Shown in pieces: positions 16,612 to 25,843 of a stretch of 64,000 nucleotides of DNA. This stretch comes from Pseudomonas pohangensis (lineage in GTDB: Bacteria > Pseudomonadota > Gammaproteobacteria > Pseudomonadales > Pseudomonadaceae). Position 1 is the stretch's first letter. Every line of letters begins with the position of its first letter. The stretch is from assembly GCF_900105995.1 (NCBI RefSeq), contig NZ_LT629785.1:1364001-1428000 (forward strand), written 5' to 3'. A program made the translations under genes and the position numbers. Below the pieces are notes generated by a model, which worked only from the letters and a program-made list of their open reading frames with translations, had not been told where the DNA came from and ran no database searches.

Positions 16612-17859
16612 ATGGATGCACTGCTGATACTGGCCGGATTGCTACTTTTTCTCAGCGCTTTTGTCTGGCTGGTGATGCGTGCCTTCGATACCAGCCTGTT
16701 GTGGGGCTGGGGCAGCCTGATTCCACCGATAACCCTGTTGTTTATCTTCCGCAAATGGTCGAAGGCGCGCACGCCGGTGATTCTCGGCGGGCTGGCGTTG
16801 GGGACGATGATTGTTGGCCTTGCGCAGATGGCCGCCAGCAGTCCCGAGCGGGTTTCCGATATCTTCAGCCTGCGCTGGATGCACGCAGAGCCGGCTGGCG
16901 GCAATCCGCAGATCCGTCTGGCCGGAGAATTGAATGGTCAGTCGTTCAATCCGCAAACTGCCGAATTGATTGACGGCGTACTGACCTTGCGCGAGGGCCA
17001 GGATTTTTACGCGCGGCGTGAATTGACTATCCGCCTGCCTGCGCAGCCAGCTGGCGCACTGAAGCTGGACGTCCTGCCGCAGGACCGGCAGCGGGTGCCT
17101 GTCATCGAGTTGAACTGGTTGTTGCCCGAGCAGGATCTCCCCGAAGCCAGACGCATTACCCGTGGTTACAGCCTGCGCCTGAATCTGCAGCCGGTGGCCC
17201 CGAACAAGCTGGCCGGCGAGTTTCATCTGGTGTTGCCCGCGCGCTTCAAAACCTCCCTGAGCGGTGAACTGGAGCTGTATACCGACCGCTTGCGCTATCG
17301 GGACGGCAAACTGGATACCGGCTACGACTCCCGGGAAACCCTGGGCCGGGTTATCGAGGACTATCTGCAGCGACGCTTCCGGTCGACCAATGTCGTAATG
17401 GGCGAACTGCCGCCAATCCGCTTCCCCAGCAAGAAACTGGCTCTGGAGGTCGCTACGCAGGTCAATGGGCAAAAGGTCCAGCTGCCCCTGGAGCTTGAAA
17501 AAGATGACTGGCATGGCTGGCGGGTAGCCAATGACCGTTATCCGGCGTTACCCAGGGCGCAGAAAGTTGCCGAGCCCGCCAGGCTGGAACAGCCGGATGC
17601 ACCGGAACAGGCTGAACCGCGCAATATGCTCGACCGCCGGGTGCGTTTTTCCCTCCAGCGCCTTCTGCTCAACCCGGATAACTACCAGCACCTGATGATG
17701 CGGGTGGAGACGGACGGCGGCGTCACTGCACAAGGGCGCTTTGCCGGCATCAGCAAAGAAGGTGACCTGATCATTCGTAGCCAGATCAGTGGCGCCGGCG
17801 AAGCCACCTTCAACCTGCATGCGGCTGAAGTGGTGAATATCGAGTTGCTCGAGCCCTGA
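16612..17859 (+). CDS. Conserved membrane protein of unknown function upstream of htpG
   Basis: I do not recognise a characterised family. The 415-residue protein starts with three likely transmembrane helices (about 2-22, 28-45, 51-72). A large soluble part follows, rich in beta-strand-like segments and repeatedly pairing charged and aromatic residues (ELELYTDRLRYRDGKLDTGYDS near 220), and a C-terminal segment (GRFAGISKEGDLIIRS) that could be a small barrel. ATG at 16612 (MDALLILAG) follows GAGAGCAACTG. As I recall, the gene before htpG in P. aeruginosa is also an uncharacterised membrane protein, so this is probably the conserved neighbour. A sigma-32 promoter separates it from htpG. Confidence 0.8.
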   Translation: MDALLILAGLLLFLSAFVWLVMRAFDTSLLWGWGSLIPPITLLFIFRKWSKARTPVILGGLALGTMIVGLAQMAASSPERVSDIFSLRWMHAEPAGGNPQIRLAGELNGQSFNPQTAELIDGVLTLREGQDFYARRELTIRLPAQPAGALKLDVLPQDRQRVPVIELNWLLPEQDLPEARRITRGYSLRLNLQPVAPNKLAGEFHLVLPARFKTSLSGELELYTDRLRYRDGKLDTGYDSRETLGRVIEDYLQRRFRSTNVVMGELPPIRFPSKKLALEVATQVNGQKVQLPLELEKDDWHGWRVANDRYPALPRAQKVAEPARLEQPDAPEQAEPRNMLDRRVRFSLQRLLLNPDNYQHLMMRVETDGGVTAQGRFAGISKEGDLIIRSQISGAGEATFNLHAAEVVNIELLEP

Positions 17860-17881
17860 GCTGCCGATAACCGGCCGGCTA

Positions 17882-17909
17882 CTTGAAATTACCGGCATAG
17901 CCCCCATCT
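17882..17909 (+). promoter_or_regulatory. Sigma-32 heat-shock promoter of htpG
   Basis: CTTGAA (17882-17887) and CCCCATCT (17902-17909) with a 14-bp spacer match the RpoH consensus CTTGAAA / CCCCATNT almost exactly, about 50 bp upstream of the htpG ATG. Confidence 0.88.
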
Positions 17910-17962
17910 GCTTAGCATCCGCCGCTGTTGCGGCTTTTACCTGCAGATGGAGTTAACTGACG

Positions 17963-19867
17963 ATGAGTGTGGAAACTCAAAAAGAAACCCTGGGCTTCCA
18001 GACCGAGGTAAAGCAGCTGCTGCACCTCATGATCCATTCGATGTATTCGAACAAGGAAATCTTCCTTCGCGAACTGATTTCCAACGCCTCGGATGCCGCC
18101 GACAAGCTGCGCTACGAAGCGCTGGCCAAGCCCGAGCTGCTCGAAGGTGGCGCCGAACTGAAGATTCGCCTGTCCTTCGACAAGGATGCGAAAACGGTCA
18201 CGCTCGAAGATAACGGTATCGGCATGAACCGCGCCGAGGTCATCGCGCATCTGGGCACCATTGCCAAGTCCGGCACTGCCGACTTCATGAAGCACCTGAG
18301 CGGTGACCAGAAGAAGGATTCGCACCTGATCGGCCAGTTCGGCGTGGGCTTCTATTCGGCTTTCATCGTGGCCGACAAGGTCGACGTGTTCAGCCGCCGT
18401 GCCGGCGACGCCGCCAGCGAAGGCGTGCACTGGTCGAGCAAGGGCGAGGGTGATTTCGAGGTGGCCAACGTCGAAAAGGCCGAGCGCGGTACGCGTATCG
18501 TTCTGCACCTGAAAGCCGGCGAGGAAGAGTTCGCCGATGGCTGGCGTCTGCGCAACATCGTCAAGAAATACTCCGACCACATCGCCTTGCCGATCGAACT
18601 GCCGAAGGAATTCCACGGTGAGGAAAAAGACCGGCCGGCCGAACCCGAGTGGGAAACCGTCAACCGCGCCAGTGCGCTGTGGACGCGGCCGCGCAGCGAG
18701 GTCAAGGATGAGGAGTATCAGGAGTTCTACAAGCATGTCGCCCATGACTTCGAGAACCCGCTGAGCTGGAGCCACAACAAGGTCGAGGGCAAGCTGGAGT
18801 ACACCTCGCTGCTCTATGTGCCGGGCAAGGCACCGTTCGATCTGTACCAGCGTGAAGCGCCCAAGGGCCTGAAGCTCTATGTGCAGCGCGTATTCATCAT
18901 GGATCAGGCCGACGAATTCCTGCCGCTGTACCTGCGCTTCATCAAGGGCGTGGTCGATTCCAATGACCTGTCGCTGAACGTCTCCCGCGAAATCCTGCAG
19001 AAGGACCCGGTGATCGACTCGATGAAGTCGGCACTGACCAAGCGTGTACTGGACATGCTGGAGAAACTGGCCAAGGACAAGCCGGAAGACTACCAGGCGT
19101 TCTGGAAATCCTTTGGCCAGGTGCTCAAGGAAGGCCCGGCGGAAGACTTCGCCAACAAGGAAAAGATTGCCGGTCTGTTGCGTTTTGCTTCGACTGCCGA
19201 CGACTCCGGCGAACAGTCCGTCAGCCTGGCCGAGTATGTGGGGCGCATGAAGGAAGGTCAGGACAAGGTCTACTTCCTCACCGGCGAATCCCATGCCCAG
19301 GTCAAGAGCAGTCCGCACCTGGAAGTGTTCCGCAAGAAAGGCATCGAGGTGTTGCTGCTCACCGACCGCATCGACGAGTGGCTGATGAGCTACCTGACCG
19401 ACTTCGACGGCAAGCAGTTCGTCGATGTGGCGCGGGGTGATCTGGATCTGGGCAAGCTCGATTCGGAAGAGGACAAGAAGGCCCAGGAAGCAGTGGCCAA
19501 GGACAAGGAAGGCTTGATCGAACGCCTCAAGGGTGCGCTGGGCGCGCAGGTCGCCGAGGTGCGGGTATCCCATCGGCTGACCGATTCGCCGGCGATTCTG
19601 GCCATTGGCGAGCAGGATCTTGGCTTGCAGATGCGGCAGATCCTCGAAGCCAGCGGACAGAAAGTGCCGGAGTCCAAGCCGATCTTCGAGTTCAATCCGT
19701 CCCATCCGCTGATCGAGAAACTCGATGCAGAGCCGGACGAGGAGCGTTTCGTCGATCTCTCGCACATTCTGTTCGATCAGGCCGCGCTGGCTGCCGGCGA
19801 CAGCCTGAAGGATCCGGCCACTTACGTCCGGCGTCTGAACAAGCTGCTGGTCGAACTGTCTGTCTGA
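17963..19867 (+). CDS. htpG: Molecular chaperone HtpG (Hsp90)
   Basis: The 634-residue bacterial Hsp90, a cytoplasmic ATP-dependent dimeric chaperone. The N-terminal GHKL ATP site shows NASDAADKLR (Asn/Asp lid residues), DNGIGMNR and GQFGVGFYSAFIVADKV. The middle-domain catalytic-loop Arg is in SLNVSREILQ, and the C-terminal dimerisation domain closes with LNKLLVELSV. Length fits the family. GGAG lies 12 nt before the ATG. A sigma-32 promoter lies upstream and a strong terminator follows. Confidence 0.98.
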   Translation: MSVETQKETLGFQTEVKQLLHLMIHSMYSNKEIFLRELISNASDAADKLRYEALAKPELLEGGAELKIRLSFDKDAKTVTLEDNGIGMNRAEVIAHLGTIAKSGTADFMKHLSGDQKKDSHLIGQFGVGFYSAFIVADKVDVFSRRAGDAASEGVHWSSKGEGDFEVANVEKAERGTRIVLHLKAGEEEFADGWRLRNIVKKYSDHIALPIELPKEFHGEEKDRPAEPEWETVNRASALWTRPRSEVKDEEYQEFYKHVAHDFENPLSWSHNKVEGKLEYTSLLYVPGKAPFDLYQREAPKGLKLYVQRVFIMDQADEFLPLYLRFIKGVVDSNDLSLNVSREILQKDPVIDSMKSALTKRVLDMLEKLAKDKPEDYQAFWKSFGQVLKEGPAEDFANKEKIAGLLRFASTADDSGEQSVSLAEYVGRMKEGQDKVYFLTGESHAQVKSSPHLEVFRKKGIEVLLLTDRIDEWLMSYLTDFDGKQFVDVARGDLDLGKLDSEEDKKAQEAVAKDKEGLIERLKGALGAQVAEVRVSHRLTDSPAILAIGEQDLGLQMRQILEASGQKVPESKPIFEFNPSHPLIEKLDAEPDEERFVDLSHILFDQAALAAGDSLKDPATYVRRLNKLLVELSV

Positions 19868-19889
19868 GGTCTGAGCGCGTGCAACAAAG

Positions 19890-19914
19890 ACAAGGGCCCG
19901 TTTGCGGGCCCTTG
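19890..19914. terminator. Terminator after htpG, shared with convergent gene
   Basis: ACAAGGGCCCG-TTTG-CGGGCCCTTGT is a perfect 10-11 bp stem 22 bp past the htpG stop. It can serve the convergent gene at 19940 as well. Confidence 0.85.
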
Positions 19915-19939
19915 TTCATTCTGCTGTTTATTGCATATC

Positions 19940-20260
19940 TCAGGCTGCACGGTTGCCGGGGAGATGCTCCTTGATGTAATCACCGACAGTCCTGGCCGCA
20001 TGCCGGGCCTCTATGACTATGTCGGCTACATGCAGGTCGAATTTGACCCAAGGTAACAAATTCGCAGGTATTTCCTGCGAGAGTTTGGTTTCTATCAGCC
20101 ACAGCATGTGCGCATGGGTCTCATGGTCATACCTGGGGTGATCGTCTGTGCCGAGCAGTTCCAGTGCGGCTTGGCGTGCTTCCTGCCAGAACTGGTGAAC
20201 CGTCTCGTCATTCAGGCCGGCACTGCTCGCCAGAATGTGGAGTTCTTTGGGTGCGTACAT
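19940..20260 (-). CDS. Small cytoplasmic protein of unknown function
   Basis: A 106-residue protein I do not recognise. It starts MYAPKELHILASSAG, has no signal peptide or membrane helix, is predicted mostly helical, and is rich in His and acidic residues (DDHPRYDHETHAHMLW near 41-55). A GAGG ribosome site precedes the ATG. It stands alone between htpG (convergent) and miaE (divergent). Coding quality is supported by good third-position GC bias and a clean start. Confidence 0.72.
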   Translation of the reverse strand: MYAPKELHILASSAGLNDETVHQFWQEARQAALELLGTDDHPRYDHETHAHMLWLIETKLSQEIPANLLPWVKFDLHVADIVIEARHAARTVGDYIKEHLPGNRAA

Positions 20261-20683
20261 TGTTTGGTCCTCGCCAAATTGAGTCTGTTCAAGACTGACT
20301 ACTGCAAATTAATCAGTCGTACTGGTCAGATTGACTGGCTTGACTCGCCGGGTTGCCTGCAGCGCTGAGGTGAAGCGCTTATCGTCGGATCAGTAACACC
20401 AGCTTGCGCTGCGGACCTGAAACACTGCTCTGCAGCGCCGGGCCGACAGAATGGAGGTCGGGGTAAGTCATTGCCAGATCAGTTCAAACGGATGCTTGTG
20501 GATAATCGGTTGGGTGCCATTTCACCTGCCTTCAGCCGCTATAGCAGTGCAGCTGTCGATGAATGAGCCTGCTAACAGTGGACCCGTTGAATCCTGCAAG
20601 ATTCACTGCCGGGCTAGACCGATTGGGAATGGCTAAAGCTGCTTTAGCACTAACTCAAATCAGCCAGATACCGACTTGCCATT
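20261..20683. other. Intergenic region without recognisable content
   Basis: About 420 bp between the small unknown gene and miaE. It is less GC-rich than the surroundings, with no open frame of coding character, no tRNA and no clear terminator. A small RNA is possible but I see no specific support. Confidence 0.5.
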
Positions 20684-20689
20684 TATAAT
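20684..20689 (+). promoter_or_regulatory. Possible -10 box of miaE
   Basis: A perfect TATAAT lies 29 bp upstream of the ATG chosen for miaE. It overlaps the alternative in-frame ATG at 20688, which supports the later start. No clear -35 hexamer is seen. Confidence 0.5.
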
Positions 20690-20717
20690 GGGCGCCCATT
20701 CCGCAAAACAGCCGATC

Positions 20718-21317
20718 ATGTTGCCAGCCGAAATTGAAAGCTTCCTGCTCTGTCCGACACCGCAAGCCTGGATCGAGCAAGCCCTGCAGCAACAGGATGT
20801 GTTGCTGATCGATCATGCCAATTGCGAGAAAAAGGCCGCCGCAACCGCGCTGAACCTGATGTTCCGCTACATCGAGCGGCCGGACCTGCAGCACAAGCTG
20901 TCGCGTCTGGCGCGCGAGGAATTGCGGCATTTCGAGCAGGTTGCGGCAATCATGAAGAAGCGCGGCATTCCTTACCGGCCGGTGAGTGCATCACTCTATG
21001 CCGGGCGTTTGCGTGCCCATGTACGCAGCAGCGAGCCGGGCAAGCTGATCGATACGCTGGTGGTGGGCGCTTATATCGAGGCGCGCTCCTGTGAGCGCTT
21101 TTACCGCCTGGCGCCGTATCTGGATGAGGAGCTGGCCAAGTTCTACCGCTCGTTGCTCAAGTCCGAGTCACGGCATTACCAGGACTATCTGGCCATGGCC
21201 GAGAAATTTTCCGGTGTGGATATTGCCGACCGGGTGGCGTTTTTTGCGCAAGTAGAACGCGAGGCGATTCTCACGCCGGACAGCGAATTTCGTTTTCACA
21301 GCGGTGCAGCAGCCTGA
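20718..21317 (+). CDS. miaE: tRNA-(ms2io6A37) hydroxylase MiaE
   Basis: A non-haem di-iron enzyme that hydroxylates ms2i6A at position 37 of tRNAs reading U-starting codons. The 199-residue product from MLPAEIESFLLCPTPQAWI has the family start and length. Ferritin-like iron ligands are visible as HANCEKKA, EELRHFEQV, EARSCERF and SESRHYQDY. Earlier in-frame starts at 20676 (TTG) and 20688 overlap the likely -10 element and are rejected. It is convergent with lpxH, with a short hairpin between. Confidence 0.93.
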   Translation: MLPAEIESFLLCPTPQAWIEQALQQQDVLLIDHANCEKKAAATALNLMFRYIERPDLQHKLSRLAREELRHFEQVAAIMKKRGIPYRPVSASLYAGRLRAHVRSSEPGKLIDTLVVGAYIEARSCERFYRLAPYLDEELAKFYRSLLKSESRHYQDYLAMAEKFSGVDIADRVAFFAQVEREAILTPDSEFRFHSGAAA

Positions 21318-21332
21318 CCCCGCCAGCTTTTG

Positions 21333-21352
21333 ACCGGTAGTTTTCTACCGGC
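21333..21352. terminator. Short hairpin between convergent miaE and lpxH
   Basis: CCGGTAG-TTTT-CTACCGG gives a 7-bp perfect stem in the 37-bp gap between the two stop codons. No T tract is evident, so termination efficiency is uncertain. Confidence 0.5.
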
Positions 21353-21354
21353 TG

Positions 21355-22086
21355 TCAGGCGCTGATCGGGAAGGGCGCCTGCACAAAGTCGTTGCCATCC
21401 ACCTGCAGGGCCCAGCCCTGCTTGTCCCAGTCGCCGAGGACAATCCGCCGCGCCGGTTTGCCCGCCACTTGCAGTTCGTGTACCGCAGGGCGGTGGGTGT
21501 GGCCGTGGATCAGCGTCTGCACGCCGTACTTGTGCATGATCCGCGGGATTTCTTCCGGGGTGACATCGATGATGTCGGCGGCCTTCATTGCGGTTCTTTC
21601 CAGGCTCTCGTTGCGCAGCTTGCGCGCCAGAGCCTGACGCTTGGACAGCGGCATGATGTGCCGCAGGATAAACAATCCCAGCGGGCTGCGGATGCGTGCG
21701 CGTTTGCGCAGGTACTGCACGTCACGGGTACACAGGGTGTCGCCGTGCATCAGCAATACCGTTTCGCCGCCCAGTTGCACCAGGCTCGGGTCCGGCAGGA
21801 AGGTGCAGCCGGCCTTGCGGCAGAAGTCCTTGCCGATCATGAAATCGCGGTTGCCGTGCATCAGGTAGATCCGCGTACCACTGTCGGCCAGCTGGCGCAG
21901 GGCGCTGGCTATGCCGTCGTGGTAGGGCGTCATGCCGTCGTCACCGATCCACACTTCAAAGAAGTCGCCGAGGATGTACAGCGCTTCGGCACCGCGGGCG
22001 CGGTTGTGCAGGAAGTCGAAAAACGTCCGGGTCACATCCGGACGTTCCTCTTGCAGATGCAGATCGGATATCAGCAGTACAGTCAT
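21355..22086 (-). CDS. lpxH: UDP-2,3-diacylglucosamine diphosphatase LpxH
   Basis: Cleaves UDP-2,3-diacylglucosamine to lipid X and UMP at the inner membrane, the fourth step of lipid A synthesis. The 243-residue protein has all calcineurin-like metallophosphatase motifs: ISDLHL near 7-12, GDFFEVWIGDD near 41, GNRD near 79, MHGD near 114 and GHTH near 195. The ATG is 4 bp after the ppiB stop, so the two form an operon. Confidence 0.96.
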   Translation of the reverse strand: MTVLLISDLHLQEERPDVTRTFFDFLHNRARGAEALYILGDFFEVWIGDDGMTPYHDGIASALRQLADSGTRIYLMHGNRDFMIGKDFCRKAGCTFLPDPSLVQLGGETVLLMHGDTLCTRDVQYLRKRARIRSPLGLFILRHIMPLSKRQALARKLRNESLERTAMKAADIIDVTPEEIPRIMHKYGVQTLIHGHTHRPAVHELQVAGKPARRIVLGDWDKQGWALQVDGNDFVQAPFPISA

Positions 22087-22090
22087 CGGC

Positions 22091-22585
22091 TTACTCGACG
22101 ATCTCGGCCTTTTCGATGATCACGTCTTCCTGCGGCACGTCCTGATGGCCGCCACGGGAGCCGGTGGCCACGCCCTTGATCTTTTCCACCACATCCATGC
22201 CGTCAGTCACCTGACCGAACACGGCATAACCCCAGCCCTGCGGAGTTGGCGAGCTGTGATCGAGGAAATCATTGTCCTTGACGTTGATGAAGAACTGCGC
22301 GGTTGCCGAGTGCGGATCATTGGTGCGCGCCATGGCAACGGTGCCGATCTTGTTGGAAAGTTCTTTCTTGGCTTCGTTCTTGATCGGCGTGCCAACTTCT
22401 TTCTGCTGCATGCCAGGTTTGAAACCGCCGCCCTGGATCATGAAGTTGCTGATCACCCGGTGGAAGATGGTGCCGTCGTAGTGACCCTCCTTCACGTATT
22501 TCTTGAAGTTGGCAGCCGTTTGCGGAGCCTGTTCTTCAAACAGTTCGAGGGTAATCACGCCGTGGTTGGTATGTAGTTTGATCAT
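22091..22585 (-). CDS. ppiB: Peptidyl-prolyl isomerase B (cyclophilin)
   Basis: A 164-residue cytoplasmic cyclophilin without signal peptide. Active-site segments are FHRVISNFMIQGGG (catalytic Arg), MARTNDPHSATAQFFINV, and the WGYAVFGQV strand. It is cotranscribed with lpxH and diverges from glnS, an arrangement common to pseudomonads. Confidence 0.96.
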   Translation of the reverse strand: MIKLHTNHGVITLELFEEQAPQTAANFKKYVKEGHYDGTIFHRVISNFMIQGGGFKPGMQQKEVGTPIKNEAKKELSNKIGTVAMARTNDPHSATAQFFINVKDNDFLDHSSPTPQGWGYAVFGQVTDGMDVVEKIKGVATGSRGGHQDVPQEDVIIEKAEIVE

Positions 22586-22676
22586 GAATTAATCGCTCCT
22601 GGATGACTGAAAGTGTCCGTATGGCCGGCTGATCGAGGAAAATGGTCATGAATCAGCTATGCCAGCTGCTTTGCGA

Positions 22677-22706
22677 CTGACAGGGCTTGGACGGGTTCGC
22701 TATCAT
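22677..22706 (+). promoter_or_regulatory. Probable sigma-70 promoter of glnS
   Basis: CTGACA (22677-22682), an 18-bp spacer and TATCAT (22701-22706), followed by a leader of about 50 nt to the glnS ATG. Confidence 0.55.
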
Positions 22707-22765
22707 AAGCGCTTTGTTTTGGCCGGCCTACCCTGAGCCGGCTGTCATCCAAGCCTAAGGTCATC

Positions 22766-24436
22766 ATGAGCACGCCTGAAACGCCCGTTGTTGCAAACTT
22801 CCTCCGTCCGATCGTGCAGTCCGATCTGGACAGCGGCAAACACTCGAAAATCGTCACGCGCTTCCCGCCAGAGCCCAATGGCTATCTGCATATCGGCCAT
22901 GCCAAGGCGATCTGCCTGAACTTCGGTCTGGCCAAAGAGTTCGGTGGCGAATGCAACCTGCGCTTCGATGACACCAATCCGGCCAAGGAAGACCAGGAGT
23001 ACATCGACGCGATCAAGGCCGATGTGCAATGGCTGGGCTTCCAGTGGGCCGGGCAGGAGCGCTATGCCTCCAGCTATTTCGAGCAGCTGCACGACTGGGC
23101 GGTGTTCCTGATCAAGGCCGGTGATGCCTATGTCTGCGACCTGTCGCCGGAGCAGGCGCGCGAGTACCGCGGCAATCTGACCGAGCCCGGCCGCAACAGC
23201 CCGGGGCGTGAGCGCGGTATCGAGGAGAATCTCGAGCTGTTTGCGCGGATGAAGGCTGGCGAATTTGCCGACGGAGCCATGTCCCTGCGCGCCAGAATCG
23301 ACATGGCTGCGCCGAACATGAACCTGCGCGACCCGGTGCTCTACCGTATTCGCCATGCCCATCACCACCAGACCGGAGATAAATGGTGCATTTACCCCAG
23401 CTATGACTTCACCCACGGCCAGTCAGACGCCATCGAGGGCATCACCCATTCGATCTGCACCCTGGAGTTCGAGGATCACCGGCCGTTGTACGAATGGTTC
23501 CTCGCCAGGTTGCCGGTGCCGGCACAGCCGCGCCAGTACGAATTTGCCCGGCTCAACCTGAACTACACGGTGACCAGCAAGCGCAAGCTCAAGCAGCTGG
23601 TTGACGAGAAGCACGTGGCGGGTTGGGATGATCCGCGCATGTCAACGCTGGTGGGTTTCCGTCGTCGCGGTTACACCCCGGGTTCGATCCGCAATTTCTG
23701 CGACATGATCGGCGTCAACCGTGCCGGTGGTGTAGTGGATATCGGCATGCTCGAATTCAGCATCCGTGAAGACCTCGATGCCAGCGCACCGCGGGCCATG
23801 TGCGTACTGCAGCCACTCAAGGTGGTGATTACCAACTATCCGCAAGGGCAGGTGGAAAACCTCGAACTGCCGCGTCACCCGAAGGAAGACATGGGTGTGC
23901 GGGTGTTGCCGTTTTCCCGCGAGATCTATATCGATGCCGGCGATTACGAAGAAAACCCGCCCAAGGGTTACAAGCGCCTGGAGCCGGGCAGTGAAGTACG
24001 CCTGCGCGGCAGTTACGTGATCCGTGCCGACGAGGCGATCAAGGATGCCGCAGGCAAGGTGATCGAATTGCGCTGTTCCTACGATCCGCTGACCCTGGGC
24101 AAGAATCCTGAAGGGCGCAAGGTCAAGGGGGTGATTCACTGGGTGCCGGCGGCTGAAAGCGTCGAGTGCGAAGTGCGCCTCTACGATCGCCTGTTCCGTT
24201 CGGCAAGTCCGGAAAAAGCCGACGAGGAAGGTGGCAGCTTCCTGGATAACATCAATCCGCAGTCGCTGGTGGTACTCAAGGGTTGCCGCGCCGAACCGTC
24301 GCTGGCACTGGCGCAGCCGGAAGAGCGCTTTCAGTTCGAGCGCGAGGGTTACTTCTGTGCCGACCTGAAGGACAGCCAGCCCGGAGCGCCGGTCTTCAAC
24401 CGCACCGTGACACTGCGGGACTCCTGGGGGCAGTAA
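22766..24436 (+). CDS. glnS: Glutaminyl-tRNA synthetase
   Basis: Class I aminoacyl-tRNA synthetase charging tRNA-Gln. The 556-residue protein shows the HIGH-type motif HIGHAKAIC near 46, preceded by FPPEPNGYLHIG. The KMSKS-type loop is VTSKRKLKQLV near 270, and the anticodon-binding beta-barrels follow. The TAA stop overlaps the cysS ATG by one base (TAATG at 24434-24438), so the two synthetases are coupled. Confidence 0.98.
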   Translation: MSTPETPVVANFLRPIVQSDLDSGKHSKIVTRFPPEPNGYLHIGHAKAICLNFGLAKEFGGECNLRFDDTNPAKEDQEYIDAIKADVQWLGFQWAGQERYASSYFEQLHDWAVFLIKAGDAYVCDLSPEQAREYRGNLTEPGRNSPGRERGIEENLELFARMKAGEFADGAMSLRARIDMAAPNMNLRDPVLYRIRHAHHHQTGDKWCIYPSYDFTHGQSDAIEGITHSICTLEFEDHRPLYEWFLARLPVPAQPRQYEFARLNLNYTVTSKRKLKQLVDEKHVAGWDDPRMSTLVGFRRRGYTPGSIRNFCDMIGVNRAGGVVDIGMLEFSIREDLDASAPRAMCVLQPLKVVITNYPQGQVENLELPRHPKEDMGVRVLPFSREIYIDAGDYEENPPKGYKRLEPGSEVRLRGSYVIRADEAIKDAAGKVIELRCSYDPLTLGKNPEGRKVKGVIHWVPAAESVECEVRLYDRLFRSASPEKADEEGGSFLDNINPQSLVVLKGCRAEPSLALAQPEERFQFEREGYFCADLKDSQPGAPVFNRTVTLRDSWGQ

Positions 24437-25821
24437 TGACGCTTTCGATCTACAGCACGCTGAGCAAGGCCAAGGACGTATTCAAGCCGCTGGTGGGTAA
24501 CCAGGTACGCATGTATGTGTGCGGCATGACCGTCTACGACTACTGCCATATCGGCCATGCGCGGGTAATGGTGGCGTTCGACGTGATTTCGCGCTGGTTG
24601 CGCAAGAGTGGTTACGACCTGACCTATGTGCGCAACATCACCGACATCGACGACAAGATCATTCGTCGTGCCCGGGAAAACGGCGAACCGTTCGAGGCGC
24701 TGACCCAGCGCATGATCAGCGCCATGCATGATGACGAAGCGCGCCTGAACGTGTTGCGTCCGGATCTTGAGCCGCGTGCCACAGAGCATGTGCCAGGCAT
24801 GCACACGATGATCCAGACCCTGATGGACAAGGGCTACGCCTACGCACCGGGCAATGGCGACGTGTATTACCGGGTCGGCAAGTTTGCCGGCTACGGCAAG
24901 CTGTCGCGCAAGAAGATCGAGGACCTGCAGTCGGGCGCGCGTATCGAGGTCGATGAAGCCAAGGACGATCCGCTGGACTTCGTGCTGTGGAAAGGTGTCA
25001 AACCGGGCGAGCCGAGCTGGCAGTCACCCTGGGGTGCAGGCCGGCCGGGCTGGCACATCGAGTGTTCGGTGATGTCCAACTGCTGTCTGGGCGAGACGTT
25101 CGATATTCATGGTGGTGGCCCCGACCTGGTGTTCCCGCACCACGAAAACGAGATCGCCCAGAGTGAAGCGGCCAACGGCAAGCCCTATGCGCTGACCTGG
25201 ATGCACGCCGGAGCGGTGCGGGTGGATGGCGAGAAGATGTCCAAGTCACTGGGCAACTTCTTCACCATCCGCGAGGTGCTGGAAAAGTACCATCCGGAAG
25301 TGGTGCGCTATCTGCTGGTATCCAGCCATTACCGCAGCCCGATCAACTATTCGGAAGACAGCCTGAAGGAAGCCCGCGGTGCACTGGAGCGCTTTTACCA
25401 CGCCCTTAAAGGTCTGCCGCCCGTAGCGCCGGCCGGTGGTGAAGCCTTTGTCGAGCGCTTCAATGCCGCCATGGATGATGATTTCAATACACCCGAAGCC
25501 TGTGCCGTGCTGTTCGAGATGGCCCGCGAGAGCAACCGTTTGCGTGAACTCGACGCGCCGGCAGCAGCCGGGCTGGCGGCGCGGCTGAAGAGCCTGGCCG
25601 AAGTGCTGGGGGTGCTGCAGCTTGAGCCGGATGACTTTCTGCAGGCCGGTGCCCGGGAGCGGGTGGATGCGGATGCTGTGGAAGCACTGATAGCTGCCCG
25701 CCTGCAGGCGCGGGCAGACAAGGACTGGGCCGAGTCTGACCGCATCCGCGATCAGCTGACGGCCATGGGCATAGTGCTGGAAGATGGCAAGGGCGGTACC
25801 AGCTGGCGGCTGGCGCAATAA
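24436..25821 (+). CDS. cysS: Cysteinyl-tRNA synthetase
   Basis: A 461-residue class I synthetase. Motifs: CGMTVYDYCHIGHAR (zinc Cys and HIGH), KMSKSLGNFF, further zinc ligands in IECSVMSNCCLG and PHHENEIAQSE. The ATG giving MTLSIYSTLSK is the correct start; upstream in-frame codons belong to glnS. It is convergent with the Bcr/CflA gene 22 bp downstream. Confidence 0.98.
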   Translation: MTLSIYSTLSKAKDVFKPLVGNQVRMYVCGMTVYDYCHIGHARVMVAFDVISRWLRKSGYDLTYVRNITDIDDKIIRRARENGEPFEALTQRMISAMHDDEARLNVLRPDLEPRATEHVPGMHTMIQTLMDKGYAYAPGNGDVYYRVGKFAGYGKLSRKKIEDLQSGARIEVDEAKDDPLDFVLWKGVKPGEPSWQSPWGAGRPGWHIECSVMSNCCLGETFDIHGGGPDLVFPHHENEIAQSEAANGKPYALTWMHAGAVRVDGEKMSKSLGNFFTIREVLEKYHPEVVRYLLVSSHYRSPINYSEDSLKEARGALERFYHALKGLPPVAPAGGEAFVERFNAAMDDDFNTPEACAVLFEMARESNRLRELDAPAAAGLAARLKSLAEVLGVLQLEPDDFLQAGARERVDADAVEALIAARLQARADKDWAESDRIRDQLTAMGIVLEDGKGGTSWRLAQ

Positions 25822-25843
25822 AATCTGCTTTGCCTGTGCGCTG

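Noticed and set aside
17912..19765. Long open frame on the minus strand opposite htpG (617 codons)
   Set aside because: It is an antisense shadow of a highly biased GC-rich gene; htpG on the plus strand has full family motifs, ribosome site and promoter.
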